A DNA stretch of 53,276 nucleotides from Methylotenera sp. (lineage in GTDB: Bacteria > Pseudomonadota > Gammaproteobacteria > Burkholderiales > Methylophilaceae). Location: positions 1-53,276 of the forward strand of contig JAQTXW010000010.1 in NCBI GenBank assembly GCA_028688575.1, given 5' to 3'. Under the pieces are notes generated by a model that was not told the origin of the DNA, made no database searches, and saw only the letters and a list, made by a program, of their open reading frames with translations. Within the stretch, counting starts at the first letter, position 1, and each line of letters begins with the position of its first letter. Shown here piece after piece: positions 7,295 to 18,237 of this stretch. Made by a program: the position numbers and the translations under genes.

Positions 7295-8113
7295 TTACTG
7301 CAGAAAATCAGCCCAGTTTATTGTGTGCGTATTAGTTGCAAAAAAAGTGGGGTTTAATAGCGATTGTTTACGATTGTAACCGAGTGAGTTTGTGGTTTCA
7401 TCCAGAATCTCGCCACCGGCTTCTCGCAAAATGCAGTGTGCGGCAGCCGTATCCCACTCGTATGTAGGCCCAATTCTAGGATATACATCCGCCTTACCCT
7501 CAGCCACTAAGCAAATCTTAAGAGAGCTGCCCATGCTAATTAGTTCAGGAATAGCACCTGTAAGCTGGTGAAGCCTGTTTAAAAACTGCTGATATTTTTG
7601 ATCAGTATGTGAACGACTGCCCGCAACAACAAGCTTGCCAATATCAAACGGCCTTACAGAAATTTCTGATGCTGCTCCCTGACTTACCTGCTTAAAAGCC
7701 CCCTGCCCTTTGGTGCCATAGTACAGCAAGTCACTGGCTGGTGCATAAACCACTCCCAACACTGGCTGATACTGGTCAATCAATGCAATATTCACCGTAA
7801 ACTCACCATTGCGCTTCACAAATTCGCGCGTGCCATCCAGCGGGTCAATCAGCCAGTATTGCTGCCATTGGTTACGCGTTTCAGGCGAGATGCTTTCTGA
7901 TTCCTCAGAAAGAATAGGCACCTCTGGTGTGAGCTCAGATAATCGACTGACAATCAAATGGTGTGCGGCTAAATCAGCCTGAGTCAACGGTGAGTTGTCT
8001 GATTTTCTTTCAATATGAAAATCCGTTTGATATATCTCCATAATTGCCTCTCCCGCAGCTTTGGCAATTTGGATTACATCAGGTAGGTATTTTGAATAAT
8101 CGCAGTTGTTCAT
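7295..8113 (-). CDS. cysQ: 3'(2'),5'-bisphosphate nucleotidase CysQ
   Basis: Dephosphorylates 3'-phosphoadenosine 5'-phosphate, the by-product of sulfate assimilation, to AMP; belongs to the inositol monophosphatase superfamily. The Mg-binding motifs are intact: LSEESE (about residues 72-77), WLIDPLDGTREF (about 89-100) and the C-terminal EWDTAAAHCILREAGG. Length 272 matches CysQ rather than SuhB, and the LDGTREFVKRNGEFTVNIAL block is typical of CysQ. It begins 6 bp after ligA, so it is the last gene of the smc-zipA-ligA-cysQ run. Confidence 0.9.
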   Translation of the reverse strand: MNNCDYSKYLPDVIQIAKAAGEAIMEIYQTDFHIERKSDNSPLTQADLAAHHLIVSRLSELTPEVPILSEESESISPETRNQWQQYWLIDPLDGTREFVKRNGEFTVNIALIDQYQPVLGVVYAPASDLLYYGTKGQGAFKQVSQGAASEISVRPFDIGKLVVAGSRSHTDQKYQQFLNRLHQLTGAIPELISMGSSLKICLVAEGKADVYPRIGPTYEWDTAAAHCILREAGGEILDETTNSLGYNRKQSLLNPTFFATNTHTINWADFLQ

Positions 8114-8119
8114 GTTGTT

Positions 8120-10129
<2,010 letters not shown>

Positions 10130-10140
10130 TCAACCACCTG

Positions 10141-11661
10141 CTAGGAGAATAATCTAAGCGCGCTATCTGAGCCTGGCATAATGCCACGCACCAGCAGTTT
10201 GGCGTGAATCACTTTGAGTTGATGCCTAATCATTTCGATTTGCATATCGCCGAGTGGCCTGTTGTTGTCGTCCACGAGCACTGCATTCAAGCCTATTGCC
10301 ATTTGTTTGGCAGTCTGTACCATTTGATTAAAAGCCTCTGTGCAATGTTTAACATGTGGAATATCCAGCTGAAAGGTAATGCCTTTGACTACACTTGTCC
10401 TGAGCATTTCGTTACTGAATGGGTGCTGATCACGGTTAAACATGGTAAAAGCCGCAGGCGGTTTTGATGTGGGATTTGACTGCAGTAACTTGGTGGCGTA
10501 CTCATCATAAAATTTAAACGTGCCATCTGCGTCCAATCTCATGCCTTGCGCCTCAGCCAGGCCTCTAAGTTTGGTTCCAGTAAACGCGCCGCTCTCACCA
10601 TGCACTAAATGGAACCCCATGGTTTTATCAACATCAATGCAAAATGCATCTAACTCTGTAGCTGTGGCGATTGCATCACCATGACTTTGCCATTCCACAT
10701 GGGCATTGACATCTAAACCTAAAGTTTCAACCGCAAGTTGGAAGCGATTTAATACGCTGCGAGAAACCGCCCCCCCCCTGTCTGCAAGTTGTAAACTGCA
10801 AGCGATACGTGAGACTTTTTGCTCAGCTAAACTAACATCAGAAACAACAGATGCCAGTAGGAGCCATTGTTCGTTTTCATTCAACAGGTGAATATGTAAA
10901 GGCTTGTTGTATTCTTCAAATAAGCCACTGACATGTTTGGCTACTTGTGCGATTGTTTTTTCTGAAGCTAAATATAACAATGCTGTTAAATCCATTTGCG
11001 TATGCAACATTGCAGGTAGGCTATGCATGCTGTCTTCAGTGGAGGTGCCTGTGTTTAGTTTAACATCTGACTCAACACCCCAGACAGCATCAGGATGTGC
11101 GTTGAGGTTGTCTGGCTGATTTAGCTCTTTTGGCTTTGCTGTACGTGTTTGACTGAAGGCTTCATTGAAAATTGATTTAATTTCCTCACTCTGCTGAGTG
11201 TTGATCGGGACAATGTTGCCCTGTTGGGTTTCTAAGGCAACTTCATCCAGCATTTCTGGTGTGGCATCAATGTTGTCAGGCAAAGCGTTATGTTCGTGTT
11301 TAAGCTCATGCTTGTGCTGGTAGTTGACCACATCGGTGAACACCTTGTCCAAATCCTCTTCTGCACGGTTAATTTCTACATCTTGATCCAGCCTTAGAAA
11401 CCTGTCATCGTTAAGACTGTTATCAGTTTCAGTCAACACTTGTGAAGCATTCATTGAGAAGTTATCCTCAATAAAGCCTATATCCTCTTTGGAGTCAGCA
11501 TCTGCAGATGCTGCATCATCTAGTAAAACGTCCCCCTGCACATCAGAAAAGCTACGTTCAACCTGCTGGTTAAATTTTCTTTCCTGCCACCAATTGAACA
11601 CCATCACAGCTAGAATAATGATGGCACCAATGATCATTAGGGCTATTTGCAACTCACTCAT
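10141..11661 (-). CDS. zipA: Cell division protein ZipA
   Basis: Membrane anchor for the FtsZ ring. Layout matches ZipA: a very short N-terminus, one membrane helix (residues 5-23, IALMIIGAIIILAVMVFNW), a long acidic low-complexity linker to about residue 230 and a C-terminal FtsZ-binding domain ending in a run of HxLVHGESGAFTG-type beta strands and a final helix. At 506 residues it is longer than E. coli ZipA (328) because of the linker and an enlarged C-terminal part, as is usual in betaproteobacteria. It sits between smc and ligA on the same strand and is probably co-transcribed with both. Confidence 0.85.
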   Translation of the reverse strand: MSELQIALMIIGAIIILAVMVFNWWQERKFNQQVERSFSDVQGDVLLDDAASADADSKEDIGFIEDNFSMNASQVLTETDNSLNDDRFLRLDQDVEINRAEEDLDKVFTDVVNYQHKHELKHEHNALPDNIDATPEMLDEVALETQQGNIVPINTQQSEEIKSIFNEAFSQTRTAKPKELNQPDNLNAHPDAVWGVESDVKLNTGTSTEDSMHSLPAMLHTQMDLTALLYLASEKTIAQVAKHVSGLFEEYNKPLHIHLLNENEQWLLLASVVSDVSLAEQKVSRIACSLQLADRGGAVSRSVLNRFQLAVETLGLDVNAHVEWQSHGDAIATATELDAFCIDVDKTMGFHLVHGESGAFTGTKLRGLAEAQGMRLDADGTFKFYDEYATKLLQSNPTSKPPAAFTMFNRDQHPFSNEMLRTSVVKGITFQLDIPHVKHCTEAFNQMVQTAKQMAIGLNAVLVDDNNRPLGDMQIEMIRHQLKVIHAKLLVRGIMPGSDSALRLFS

Positions 11662-11690
11662 TTACATTTAACTTTCTTGTTCTGTATGCA

Positions 11691-14600
11691 TCAAGAGATT
11701 GATTCAACCATTCTTACTGCAGCTTCCATATCGACATCTACAATGCGCGACACACCTGACTCCTGCATGGTAACACCAATCAGCTGCTGCGCCATTTCCA
11801 TTGTAATTTTATTATGACTCACATATAAAAACTGAGTTCTTTCTGACATTTTTTTGACCATGGCACAAAAACGCTCTGTGTTACTGTCATCAAGAGGGGC
11901 ATCCACCTCATCCATCAGGCAAAAAGGCGCAGGATTTAACCTAAATAACGCAAATACCAGCGCTAATGCGGTGAGCGCTTTTTCCCCACCCGATAACAAA
12001 TGAATAGTGCTGTTCTTTTTTCCTGGCGGTTGAGCAAATACTTGAATGCCTGTGTCCAGTATTTCTTCACCCAACAACTCTAGCTTAGCCTGGCCACCGC
12101 CAAACAAAGTGGTAAAAAGTTCATTAAAGTGTTTATTTGCTTCGTCAAATGTAAGCTGCAAGCGGCTTCTTGTTTCACGGTCAATCTTGCGGATTGCATC
12201 TTCCAGTGTTTGGCTGGCCTCGGAAAGGTCTTGATGCTGGCTGTCCAAATATTGCTTGCGTGCCTGTTCGTTCGCTAACTCTTCGATTGCGGCAAGATTT
12301 ACGGCGCCTAATGTCTCGATGTTAAATTCCAGCAGCTCTTTTTTGCGTTCTAGCTGGCTGACTTTAATTTCACCACCTAACGCAACCAGACTATTCACTA
12401 ACGCTTGTTCCTGCAAGCTAGAAGATGCCAGCGCCGCCTGGCATTGCTCAAAATGCAGCCTAGCCTCTTGTTCCGCGAGCCTGCCAGCTTCTAATTGATC
12501 GCGCAGCGGGTGTAAAAGCTGCTCTTGCTGCATGCGCGTACGCTCATGTTGTAACAGGCCTTCTTGTGATTCGCTCAAGGTATTGCGTGCATTTGCCAAA
12601 GACTGCTCGCAGGTTTGTTTAACATTCAAGGCGGCTTCAAGGTTAGCCTTTAGCGTTTCCATTTTTGTTGCCGACAAAGTAGTTTTCACGTCATTGCAGC
12701 GCAACTTCAAATTGGTTTTTTCTTCATTTAAAAACTCAACTCTAGATTTTAATTCATTGATTTTATTGTCTATTAATTTTATATTAAAGTGAATCTCCTG
12801 ATGCGCTCGTTCGCTAGATTGTAATTTCGCTCTCAACTCGTTGAGCAGCGCTTCTGCTGCATTTTTGTGCGACTCATTCGCTGATTTTTGTTCTTGCATT
12901 TGCAGTAAATCTGCAGCAAGGTGACTGATCAATCCCTGTTTATGGTCTTTTTCCTCTTGCAGTAATTGTAACTTTTGTTCCGCATGCGCAATATCCGCCT
13001 CTAACTGCGATTTGCGCTGCAAGGCATTCGCTTGTTGCTGCTTGAGTTGCTGCAACGCTAAATCAAGCTGATGTGCTTGCTGCGTCAGGCGTTTCAAATG
13101 GTCCTGCTGCGCATGTTGCTGTTTGCGTAATTCACTAAGTTTTGCATCCAGTTGCAATACTTCCTGCTGCGAGGCTTTAAACGCATCTTTAGTAGTGGGC
13201 AACTGCGCTTCTAAAGCCGCCAGGCGGGCTTGGCGCTCCAATATACCATGCGTGAAAGACTGCGCACCGTAATACGTCACGCTGTAACGCGTATAAATAT
13301 CTCCTTGCTGATTGACTAAACATTCGCCCTCATGCAACTTCAAGCTGGTATTCGCCGGGTCTGTATCGGAATCCAGCAAATAAACCCCCGTAAGCCAGTC
13401 TTGAATAACTGCCGTTAGCCCTGCCTCCATGTGCTCAATTTTTGCGCACAAAGGCTGTAACGCGCTATTTGAGTTTGCGACCAAGCGACCTCTGTCCAGC
13501 CTCTCGGTCAGCGCCAGGGATGCCGCCGCGGGTGGTCGTATGTCAGGCTTGATGCCCTCGTGCGTAATTGCATTGAGTCTGGTGCCTAACACTGCCTCAA
13601 GTGCAGTTTCCCAGCCAGATTGAATCCGTAAAGATTGCCAGATTCGAGGGTTGTGGTGCAGCCCCTGCTGCTTGATCCACATTGAAAGGTTGTTTTGATT
13701 ATCCTCTCGCATGGATTGCTGAATTTTGCTGAGTGAGCTGATTTCCGCTTCCAGTACGTGTAATTCACGCTGCAATAAATGTGCATGTTCACGTGCTGTT
13801 TTTAATGCATGTGCACTGCTGCGCTCATCTTCCAATGTTTGCTTACTCTGCGCTTCTGCCTGCGCGATACTTAACTCGACATCTGATAACTGCAACACTT
13901 TTTCCTGCACAGCATCATCTTTAGGTGTTTGCAACGTGCTTAAATTCTGTTGTAAGCGTTTGATTTGCTCAGTCGTTTCAACTATGGTGCGCGTAATGTG
14001 CGTAATATTGGCGGTTTCCAAGCGCGAGCGTTGCTCAACGTTTAACCAGGCCGCTTGGCTTGCGTTAAAACTAGTGAGAGTGGCCTGATATGCCTGCAAC
14101 TGTGATGCCACCGCCTGCCGCGCACGCTCGATATCAGTCTCTGAATCAGTGAGCTCAGCGTGCGTTTTTGTTAAATTCCTCTGCGTGGCTTTCAGCGTTT
14201 CGTCCACGTCTATCTGCTGCGCATGGTTTTTTTCCAATTGAGTATTAAGCTGCTGTAGCTGTAGCTGCAAACGCTCTCTGGCATCAGCTGTATTTTTAAC
14301 CTGATTTTCCAGATTAGATACCACGGCGTTGGCTTCATAATAGCTAGCCTGAGCTGTGTTGAGCGCTTCAGTTGTCAGGGTGTGCTGTTGCCGAACTGTT
14401 TCAAGTAGGTTTTCACTATGACGCAGGTCAGCCATTTGTGACTCAAGCGCATTAACAAGCTTTTCAACTTGTCGCTGTGCTTTCTCCCAAAGTGCACCAG
14501 CCTCCCGTTTTTTTAACACCCAAACCTGACCTATGGTCAGGTTTAAACTCTCCTGCATACGATGAAACTCTTCTGCAACTGCCGCTTGTGATTGCAAACG

Positions 14601-15218
14601 TAATATCTGCTTATCCAGTTCACGCAGGATATCCTCTACCCGCGTTAAGTTGTCGCGTGTATCTCGCAAGCGCAGCTCGGTTTCGCGCCGCCGTTCTTTA
14701 TATTTGCTAACGCCAGCGGCCTCTTCAAGAAAAACGCGCATTTCTTCAGGTTTGGCTTCTACAATACGGCTGATGGTATTTTGTCCGATGATGGCATAGG
14801 CACGACCGCCCAAGCCTGTGCCTAAAAAAAGATCTGCCACATCACGCCGCCGTACGACTGAATTGTTAATGTAGTAGGTTGAACCTTTATCACGCTCAAT
14901 CACGCGCTTTACCGAGATTTCTGCATATTGAGACCATGCACCTGATGCACCCCCCAAGCTATTGTCAAACACCAGTTCCACACTTGCGCGTGAGATAGGT
15001 TTGCGGTTGCCAGAACCGTTAAAAATCACGGCATCCATGGCATCTGCACGCATTTCTTTGGCAGAAGACTCACCCAGTACCCAGCGTACAGATTCCATGA
15101 CATTCGATTTTCCACAACCGTTAGGACCAACAACCCCTACGCGCTGCCCATGAATGTGCAGTGTTGTTGGATCAACAAATGATTTAAATCCGGCAAGCTT
15201 TAAATGAGTTAGACGCAA
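11691..15218 (-). CDS. smc: Chromosome segregation ATPase SMC
   Basis: Forms V-shaped dimers that organise and segregate the chromosome. Over 1175 residues the standard layout is visible: N-terminal ATPase half with Walker A GPNGCGKSN (about 32-40), long coiled coil, hinge near the middle (about residues 510-640), second coiled coil, and C-terminal half with the ABC signature LLSGGEKALTALAL and Walker B FCLMDEVDAPLDD. The gene heads the run smc-zipA-ligA-cysQ and is divergent from queF across 92 bp. ScpA/ScpB partners are not in the window. Its nearness to dif (about 7 kb) is noteworthy for a segregation protein, but may be coincidence. Confidence 0.98.
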   Translation of the reverse strand: MRLTHLKLAGFKSFVDPTTLHIHGQRVGVVGPNGCGKSNVMESVRWVLGESSAKEMRADAMDAVIFNGSGNRKPISRASVELVFDNSLGGASGAWSQYAEISVKRVIERDKGSTYYINNSVVRRRDVADLFLGTGLGGRAYAIIGQNTISRIVEAKPEEMRVFLEEAAGVSKYKERRRETELRLRDTRDNLTRVEDILRELDKQILRLQSQAAVAEEFHRMQESLNLTIGQVWVLKKREAGALWEKAQRQVEKLVNALESQMADLRHSENLLETVRQQHTLTTEALNTAQASYYEANAVVSNLENQVKNTADARERLQLQLQQLNTQLEKNHAQQIDVDETLKATQRNLTKTHAELTDSETDIERARQAVASQLQAYQATLTSFNASQAAWLNVEQRSRLETANITHITRTIVETTEQIKRLQQNLSTLQTPKDDAVQEKVLQLSDVELSIAQAEAQSKQTLEDERSSAHALKTAREHAHLLQRELHVLEAEISSLSKIQQSMREDNQNNLSMWIKQQGLHHNPRIWQSLRIQSGWETALEAVLGTRLNAITHEGIKPDIRPPAAASLALTERLDRGRLVANSNSALQPLCAKIEHMEAGLTAVIQDWLTGVYLLDSDTDPANTSLKLHEGECLVNQQGDIYTRYSVTYYGAQSFTHGILERQARLAALEAQLPTTKDAFKASQQEVLQLDAKLSELRKQQHAQQDHLKRLTQQAHQLDLALQQLKQQQANALQRKSQLEADIAHAEQKLQLLQEEKDHKQGLISHLAADLLQMQEQKSANESHKNAAEALLNELRAKLQSSERAHQEIHFNIKLIDNKINELKSRVEFLNEEKTNLKLRCNDVKTTLSATKMETLKANLEAALNVKQTCEQSLANARNTLSESQEGLLQHERTRMQQEQLLHPLRDQLEAGRLAEQEARLHFEQCQAALASSSLQEQALVNSLVALGGEIKVSQLERKKELLEFNIETLGAVNLAAIEELANEQARKQYLDSQHQDLSEASQTLEDAIRKIDRETRSRLQLTFDEANKHFNELFTTLFGGGQAKLELLGEEILDTGIQVFAQPPGKKNSTIHLLSGGEKALTALALVFALFRLNPAPFCLMDEVDAPLDDSNTERFCAMVKKMSERTQFLYVSHNKITMEMAQQLIGVTMQESGVSRIVDVDMEAAVRMVESIS

Positions 15219-15270
15219 AGTGAATTGTTATAAAGTGAATTTTTTATTAATGAGGCATGACTTAGAACGC

Positions 15271-15276
15271 TATAAT
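15271..15276 (+). promoter_or_regulatory. Probable -10 box of queF
   Basis: A perfect TATAAT 35 bp before the queF start. No good -35 hexamer is found at 17 bp. The resulting leader would be too short for a preQ1 riboswitch, and none is seen. Confidence 0.45.
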
Positions 15277-15310
15277 AACGTTTTTTAAGCGATAAATTCC
15301 AGCATCCATC

Positions 15311-15757
15311 ATGACAGAACAATCTTTAGGTGCAAAACCTACTGCACAACCCTCTAAAACCTTAGAAACTTTTGACAACCCGAACACGTCGCGTGACTTT
15401 CATATTCATATGGAAATCCCAGAATTCACCTGTCTCTGCCCCAAAACAGGTCAGCCAGACTTTGCGGTGATATATCTGGATTATATTCCTGACCAATTAT
15501 GTGTAGAGCTTAAAAGCTTAAAACTCTACATGTGGTCATTTCGTGACGAGGGCTGCTTCCATGAAGCCGTCACCAACCGAATTTTAGACGATTTGGTGGC
15601 GGTAACGGAGCCAAAGTTCATGCGGGTTACTGCCAAATTTTATGTGCGCGGTGGTGTTTTCACCAATGTAGTGGCCGAACACCGAAAAAATGGCTGGCAG
15701 CCACAACCCAGAGTTGAGCTAACGCAATTTGAGTTTCAATCTAACATTCGCGGTTAG
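15311..15757 (+). CDS. queF: NADPH-dependent 7-cyano-7-deazaguanine reductase QueF (short form)
   Basis: Reduces preQ0 to preQ1 in queuosine biosynthesis, in the cytoplasm. At 148 residues it is the single-domain (YkvM/unimodular) type. The catalytic cysteine lies in [14 protein letters not shown] (about residues 37-50) and the QueF motif [20 protein letters not shown] at about 75-94 contains the substrate-binding glutamate and the NADPH-binding face. It is divergent from smc. The two tRNA genes downstream, Ala-GGC and Glu-UUC, are not queuosine-type (GUN) tRNAs, so the neighbourhood carries no functional hint. Confidence 0.96.
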   Translation: MTEQSLGAKPTAQPSKTLETFDNPNTSRDFHIHMEIPEFTCLCPKTGQPDFAVIYLDYIPDQLCVELKSLKLYMWSFRDEGCFHEAVTNRILDDLVAVTEPKFMRVTAKFYVRGGVFTNVVAEHRKNGWQPQPRVELTQFEFQSNIRG

Positions 15758-15830
15758 GCGGCTGGGTTTAATGTCAAGGGGTAAGAATTAATCATGTTGC
15801 ACTTTTTTAATAAAATTATCCTAAAAATGA

Positions 15831-15859
15831 TTGACAACCAGCACCGCCATCTTTAATAT
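15831..15859 (+). promoter_or_regulatory. Strong promoter for tRNA-Ala
   Basis: TTGACA (15831-15836), a 17-bp spacer and TAATAT (15854-15859), followed by a GC-rich discriminator AGCGCCTCGC, the pattern seen in stringently controlled stable-RNA promoters. It lies about 50 bp before tRNA-Ala. Confidence 0.75.
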
Positions 15860-15908
15860 AGCGCCTCGCTAACAACGCAACAATCTGAAAGCGAATGTTG
15901 TGGGTTTT

Positions 15909-15984
<76 letters not shown>

Positions 15985-15989
15985 AAAAA

Positions 15990-16016
15990 GCTAATATTTT
16001 TAACAAAAATATTAGC
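15990..16016 (+). repeat. Perfect 12-bp hairpin between the two tRNA genes
   Basis: Arms GCTAATATTTTT (15990-16001) and AAAAATATTAGC (16005-16016), loop AAC. No T-run follows, so it is more likely a processing or spacer hairpin of a dicistronic tRNA transcript than an intrinsic terminator; the T-run inside the arm could still let it act as one on either strand. Confidence 0.55.
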
Positions 16017-16063
16017 GAACTGTAGTAAAATGTTGCACTTGTTATACGGTAGTAATTTCTTAG

Positions 16064-16139
16064 GTCCCCATCGTCTAGAGGCCTAGGACACCTCCCTTTC
16101 ACGGAGGCGACCGGGGTTCGAATCCCCGTGGGGACGCCA
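16064..16139 (+). tRNA. tRNA-Glu (anticodon TTC); host of an integration site
   Basis: 76 nt with encoded CCA. Acceptor GTCCCCA pairs with TGGGGAC; the anticodon loop CCCTTTCAC exposes TTC; T-arm GGGGTTCGAATCCCC. Its last 23 bp (16117-16139) are duplicated exactly at 19112-19134, marking it as the attachment site of an integrative element that keeps the tRNA intact. Confidence 0.97.
16117..16139 (+). repeat. attL (3' end of tRNA-Glu)
   Basis: 23 bp starting TTCGAATCC and ending GGGGACGCCA, identical to the copy at 19112-19134; identity stops at the base on each side. Confidence 0.9.
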
Positions 16140-16203
16140 TCAAGGCACTAAGTTGTTGATTTATTTCAACTTAGACGTAATTCAAAGTGAATCAAGCATC
16201 AAA

Positions 16204-16227
16204 GTGGTACTGCTAAGTGGTACTGAT
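16204..16227 (+). repeat. Probable integrase arm-type sites, left copy
   Basis: A 24-bp unit holding two direct copies of AGTGGTACTG-type sequence (GTGGTACTG, CTAA, GTGGTACTG), 65 bp inside attL and just upstream of the integrase stub. An exact copy is at 19014-19037. Paired short direct repeats at both ends of an element are typical arm sites of tyrosine recombinases. Confidence 0.6.
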
Positions 16228-16232
16228 ACACA

Positions 16233-16337
16233 ATGCGACTCGATTCTCGGCTTCAAAAATCACGTCATGGCATATATTATTTACGTGTTCAACGTCACTC
16301 TTGCATTGCGTTGATACTCTATCCGTATCATCTATAA
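16233..16337 (+). pseudogene. 5' stub of a tyrosine recombinase (integrase)
   Basis: A 34-codon frame starting at ATG 16233 whose product begins MRLDSRLQKSRHGIYYLRV. This matches the N-terminal start of many phage-type integrases, where a strand with SRHGIYYFR precedes the arm-binding domain. The frame stops at 16337 and the rest of the gene is missing; the antitoxin gene on the other strand begins right after. Position, 93 bp from the tRNA-Glu att site and pointing into the element, is where an integrase gene is expected. The identification rests on a short motif. Confidence 0.6.
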
Positions 16338-16349
16338 TTTTTATCAATT

Positions 16350-16667
16350 TTATCTGTGGTCAAATGCTCGCTTAAATTTCTTTAAATCTTTCACTGCAAA
16401 CATCTGATTTCGTCCAACATTAGAACTTGGGGTTAAGTTACCTGAATTCACATAACGCCTAAAGGTTGACATTGAAATTTCTAAATACTCAACAGCTTCT
16501 TGTGCAGTGAATTCATCACCGGCCAGGTGACCGAATAACTGCTCATGACTCATGTCCTCATCACGAAAAGCATTCGTTGATAAAATAACGAAGAACTTCT
16601 GCCGCTCTGTGGCTGGCATATGTTTTAGATCTTGAAATAGATCTTCCGCTGTCATTGTGTGTGCCAT
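16350..16667 (-). CDS. Helix-turn-helix antitoxin of a RelE/ParE-type pair
   Basis: 105 residues. The C-terminal half carries an excisionase/MerR-like HTH (FTAQEAVEYLEISMSTFRRYVNSGNLTPSSNVGRNQMFAVKDLKKF, about 53-99), the type found in antitoxins of RelE/ParE-like toxins. The N-terminal half has a helical segment MTAEDLFQDLKHMPATERQKFF that could bind the toxin. It follows the toxin gene by 4 bp on the same strand, so the order is toxin first, as in HigBA-type modules. A fragment of a homologous gene occurs at 18907-18993. It probably represses its own operon as well as neutralising the toxin. Confidence 0.72.
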   Translation of the reverse strand: MAHTMTAEDLFQDLKHMPATERQKFFVILSTNAFRDEDMSHEQLFGHLAGDEFTAQEAVEYLEISMSTFRRYVNSGNLTPSSNVGRNQMFAVKDLKKFKRAFDHR

Positions 16668-16671
16668 TTTT

Positions 16672-17016
16672 CTACTCCTCTGTTTTCAAATATCGCTTGA
16701 GTTCTTCATAAAAGTTCTCATGCGAACCTATTTGATAGAAGTCAATCAACAAAAATTCCAGATCAAAGCCCTTATCAACCGCCTCCGGCAATGGAGGTCG
16801 ATACGCAACAAGGTACTCTTGACGGTTGAAGCGAAACTTATATACGCTTATTCCATTGAGATCACCTACCTTAGCCTCACCAATTTCTGGATTCGCACAA
16901 ACCTCTTCCGTTGCATCTTCGATAGCAAGTTGCAACGGCTTATGCGCCTTCTTAACAAACTTGCTAAATGGAGGCTTGTAGTTTGGCTTCATCTTCATGA
17001 CGTTATATTGAATCAT
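16672..17016 (-). CDS. RelE/ParE-family toxin
   Basis: 114 residues with the RelE/ParE fold pattern: an N-terminal helical hairpin (FSKFVKKAHKPLQLAIEDATEEVCANPEIGEAKVGDL), then beta strands with NGISVYKFRFNRQEYLVAYR and a C-terminal FLLIDFYQIGSHENFYEELKRYL. PEIGEAKVGDLNGISVYKFRFNRQEYLVAYR is a typical segment of the RelE-like group whose members cut mRNA at the ribosome. Starts at 16998 or 16992 are also possible; none has a clear ribosome-binding site. The antitoxin gene follows by 4 bp. Whether it cleaves mRNA or hits gyrase cannot be read from the sequence. Confidence 0.78.
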   Translation of the reverse strand: MIQYNVMKMKPNYKPPFSKFVKKAHKPLQLAIEDATEEVCANPEIGEAKVGDLNGISVYKFRFNRQEYLVAYRPPLPEAVDKGFDLEFLLIDFYQIGSHENFYEELKRYLKTEE

Positions 17017-17120
17017 TTTTGATTAAATAACAAGTCATTTAAGTAGCGTTATTGAGGTTTTTTACCTACAATTAAAGTAAGCACCCGCCCAGCACCATCT
17101 AGCCTTCTTCCTTAAATCTC

Positions 17121-17518
17121 GTAAGATAGGTGTCCACCTAAATTAAGTGTACACCTATTTTATGACTGACTTTCTTCCTGTCACTTTAACCCCGGCTTCT
17201 TTAGCTAGGCAGCGATATTCGCACGAATTCAAACGCCAGATTGTTGAGGCATCTCTGGCAGTTGGTGCTTCGATAGCGGCAGTCGCACAGACTCACGGCA
17301 TCAATGCCAACTTATTACATAAATGGCGCTGGAATTATCGCCGTGGAGAATTTGGTGCAGCTTCCGCACCACCTACGCTAACGGCGCTACAAATGGTCAA
17401 GCCTACAAGATTAGCCGCAACCAACCCCAGTCAGACGACAAATATCAGTGCGGATACCATGCCGTCTGGCTATATTGAACTATATTTTAACGATACACGC
17501 ATAATAGCCATAACGTAA
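17121..17518 (+). mobile_element. IS66-family remnant, left end
   Basis: GTAAG at 17121, the usual first bases of IS66 terminal repeats, is followed 41 bp later by an OrfA-type frame. The remaining IS66 genes (orfB and the DDE transposase) and a right end are absent. Between the end and the frame, arms ATAGGTGT and ACACCTAT form an 8-bp inverted repeat, possibly part of the IS promoter region. Confidence 0.6.
17162..17518 (+). pseudogene. IS66 OrfA (TnpA) with truncated C-terminus
   Basis: 118 codons from ATG 17162 (a GTG at 17147 would add five residues). The N-terminal HTH RQRYSHEFKRQIVEASLAVGASIAAVAQTHGINANLLHKWRWNYRRGEF is characteristic of OrfA of IS66 elements, a DNA-binding accessory protein. 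The C-terminus begins the usual strand SGYIELYFNDTRI but then ends at once, whereas relatives go on for about 15-25 residues with a helix. Without orfB and the transposase it is non-functional. Confidence 0.75.
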
Positions 17519-17700
17519 ATTCTGCTTTGTTTAAATGACTTCCGACACTACTTGAGAAATGATATGAAAATAATTTAACGTAATAAGTCAGCAAAATTTC
17601 ACCACAAATGGGGTTGTTTTATGCGTGAAAATTTATCTGGGACAGCAGTGAGACTCATTCAATTAATTTAGCTGTTTATCTGACTGCTATCAATCACAAT

Positions 17701-17744
17701 AAAGTAAAGTTTGCTTTACTTTTATTTATTGCATGCGTTATAGT
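17701..17744 (+). promoter_or_regulatory. Operator palindrome and promoter of the XRE/nucleotidyltransferase pair
   Basis: Perfect inverted repeat AAAGTAAAG (17701-17709), TTTG, CTTTACTTT (17714-17722), overlapping a possible -35 TTTACT (17715-17720); an 18-bp spacer leads to TATAGT (17739-17744). The start codon at 17752 falls 7-8 bp after the -10 box and has no ribosome-binding site, so the transcript may be leaderless. The palindrome is the likely binding site of the HTH protein encoded right behind it. Confidence 0.6.
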
Positions 17745-17751
17745 ATTAGCC

Positions 17752-18237
17752 ATGAATATTTTAACCATTGGTGCAATCATCAAGAAAGAACGGACGGCAT
17801 GTGGCCTAACTCAAAAGGCACTAGCCGAGGCTTCGCACGTATCTAGGGTCACAATTGTGAATCTGGAAAGAGGTCAGGTTGGCGATATAGGCGCTATTAA
17901 GCTCGCTGAGATTGCAGAGAATGTCGGCACCCCAATGTTCTCGACTGGAAAAAAAATGGATTTTATTAAAATAACACTCAGTAACATCAATACCAGTTAC
18001 AAAAAATCCATGTCAGTGTTGGATCTGGAAAAGTTTATGCTGAGCGGAAAAATCCAGCCAGGACTTGAAGGGCAGGTGATGCATTTAATCGATGAAACGC
18101 CCACCTCTTTGGTTGCTGGAGCAATCAAGCAGCTTTCTGCAAAGAAGAGTATCAATGCTAAGCTAGTCTGGAAGAACCTAGCGCACGTTGCTACTGAGAT
18201 CAAGTCTCCGAACAAGTTCTGGAATGCTGTCGGCTAA
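17752..18237 (+). CDS. XRE-family regulator, probable antitoxin of the AbiEii-like pair
   Basis: 161 residues. An N-terminal Cro/C1-type HTH covers residues 6-60 (IGAIIKKERTACGLTQKALAEASHVSRVTIVNLERGQV). The C-terminal part, about residues 75-160, has no motif that I recognise by sequence. The next gene, an AbiEii-like nucleotidyltransferase, overlaps its end by 14 bp, which is the arrangement of an antitoxin with its toxin. A palindrome over the -35 box suggests autorepression. Its product likely binds the operator and the partner; the second function is inferred from context. No ribosome-binding site precedes the ATG. Confidence 0.75.
   Translation: MNILTIGAIIKKERTACGLTQKALAEASHVSRVTIVNLERGQVGDIGAIKLAEIAENVGTPMFSTGKKMDFIKITLSNINTSYKKSMSVLDLEKFMLSGKIQPGLEGQVMHLIDETPTSLVAGAIKQLSAKKSINAKLVWKNLAHVATEIKSPNKFWNAVG

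Noticed and set aside
10204-10467. Plus-strand frame within zipA
   Set aside because: It is antisense to a clearly coding zipA region and has no family features; the same holds for long antisense frames in ligA, smc, rnr, malQ and rne.
15277-15310. preQ1 riboswitch before queF
   Set aside because: The leader after the TATAAT box is only about 27 nt, too short, and no H-type pseudoknot pattern is seen.
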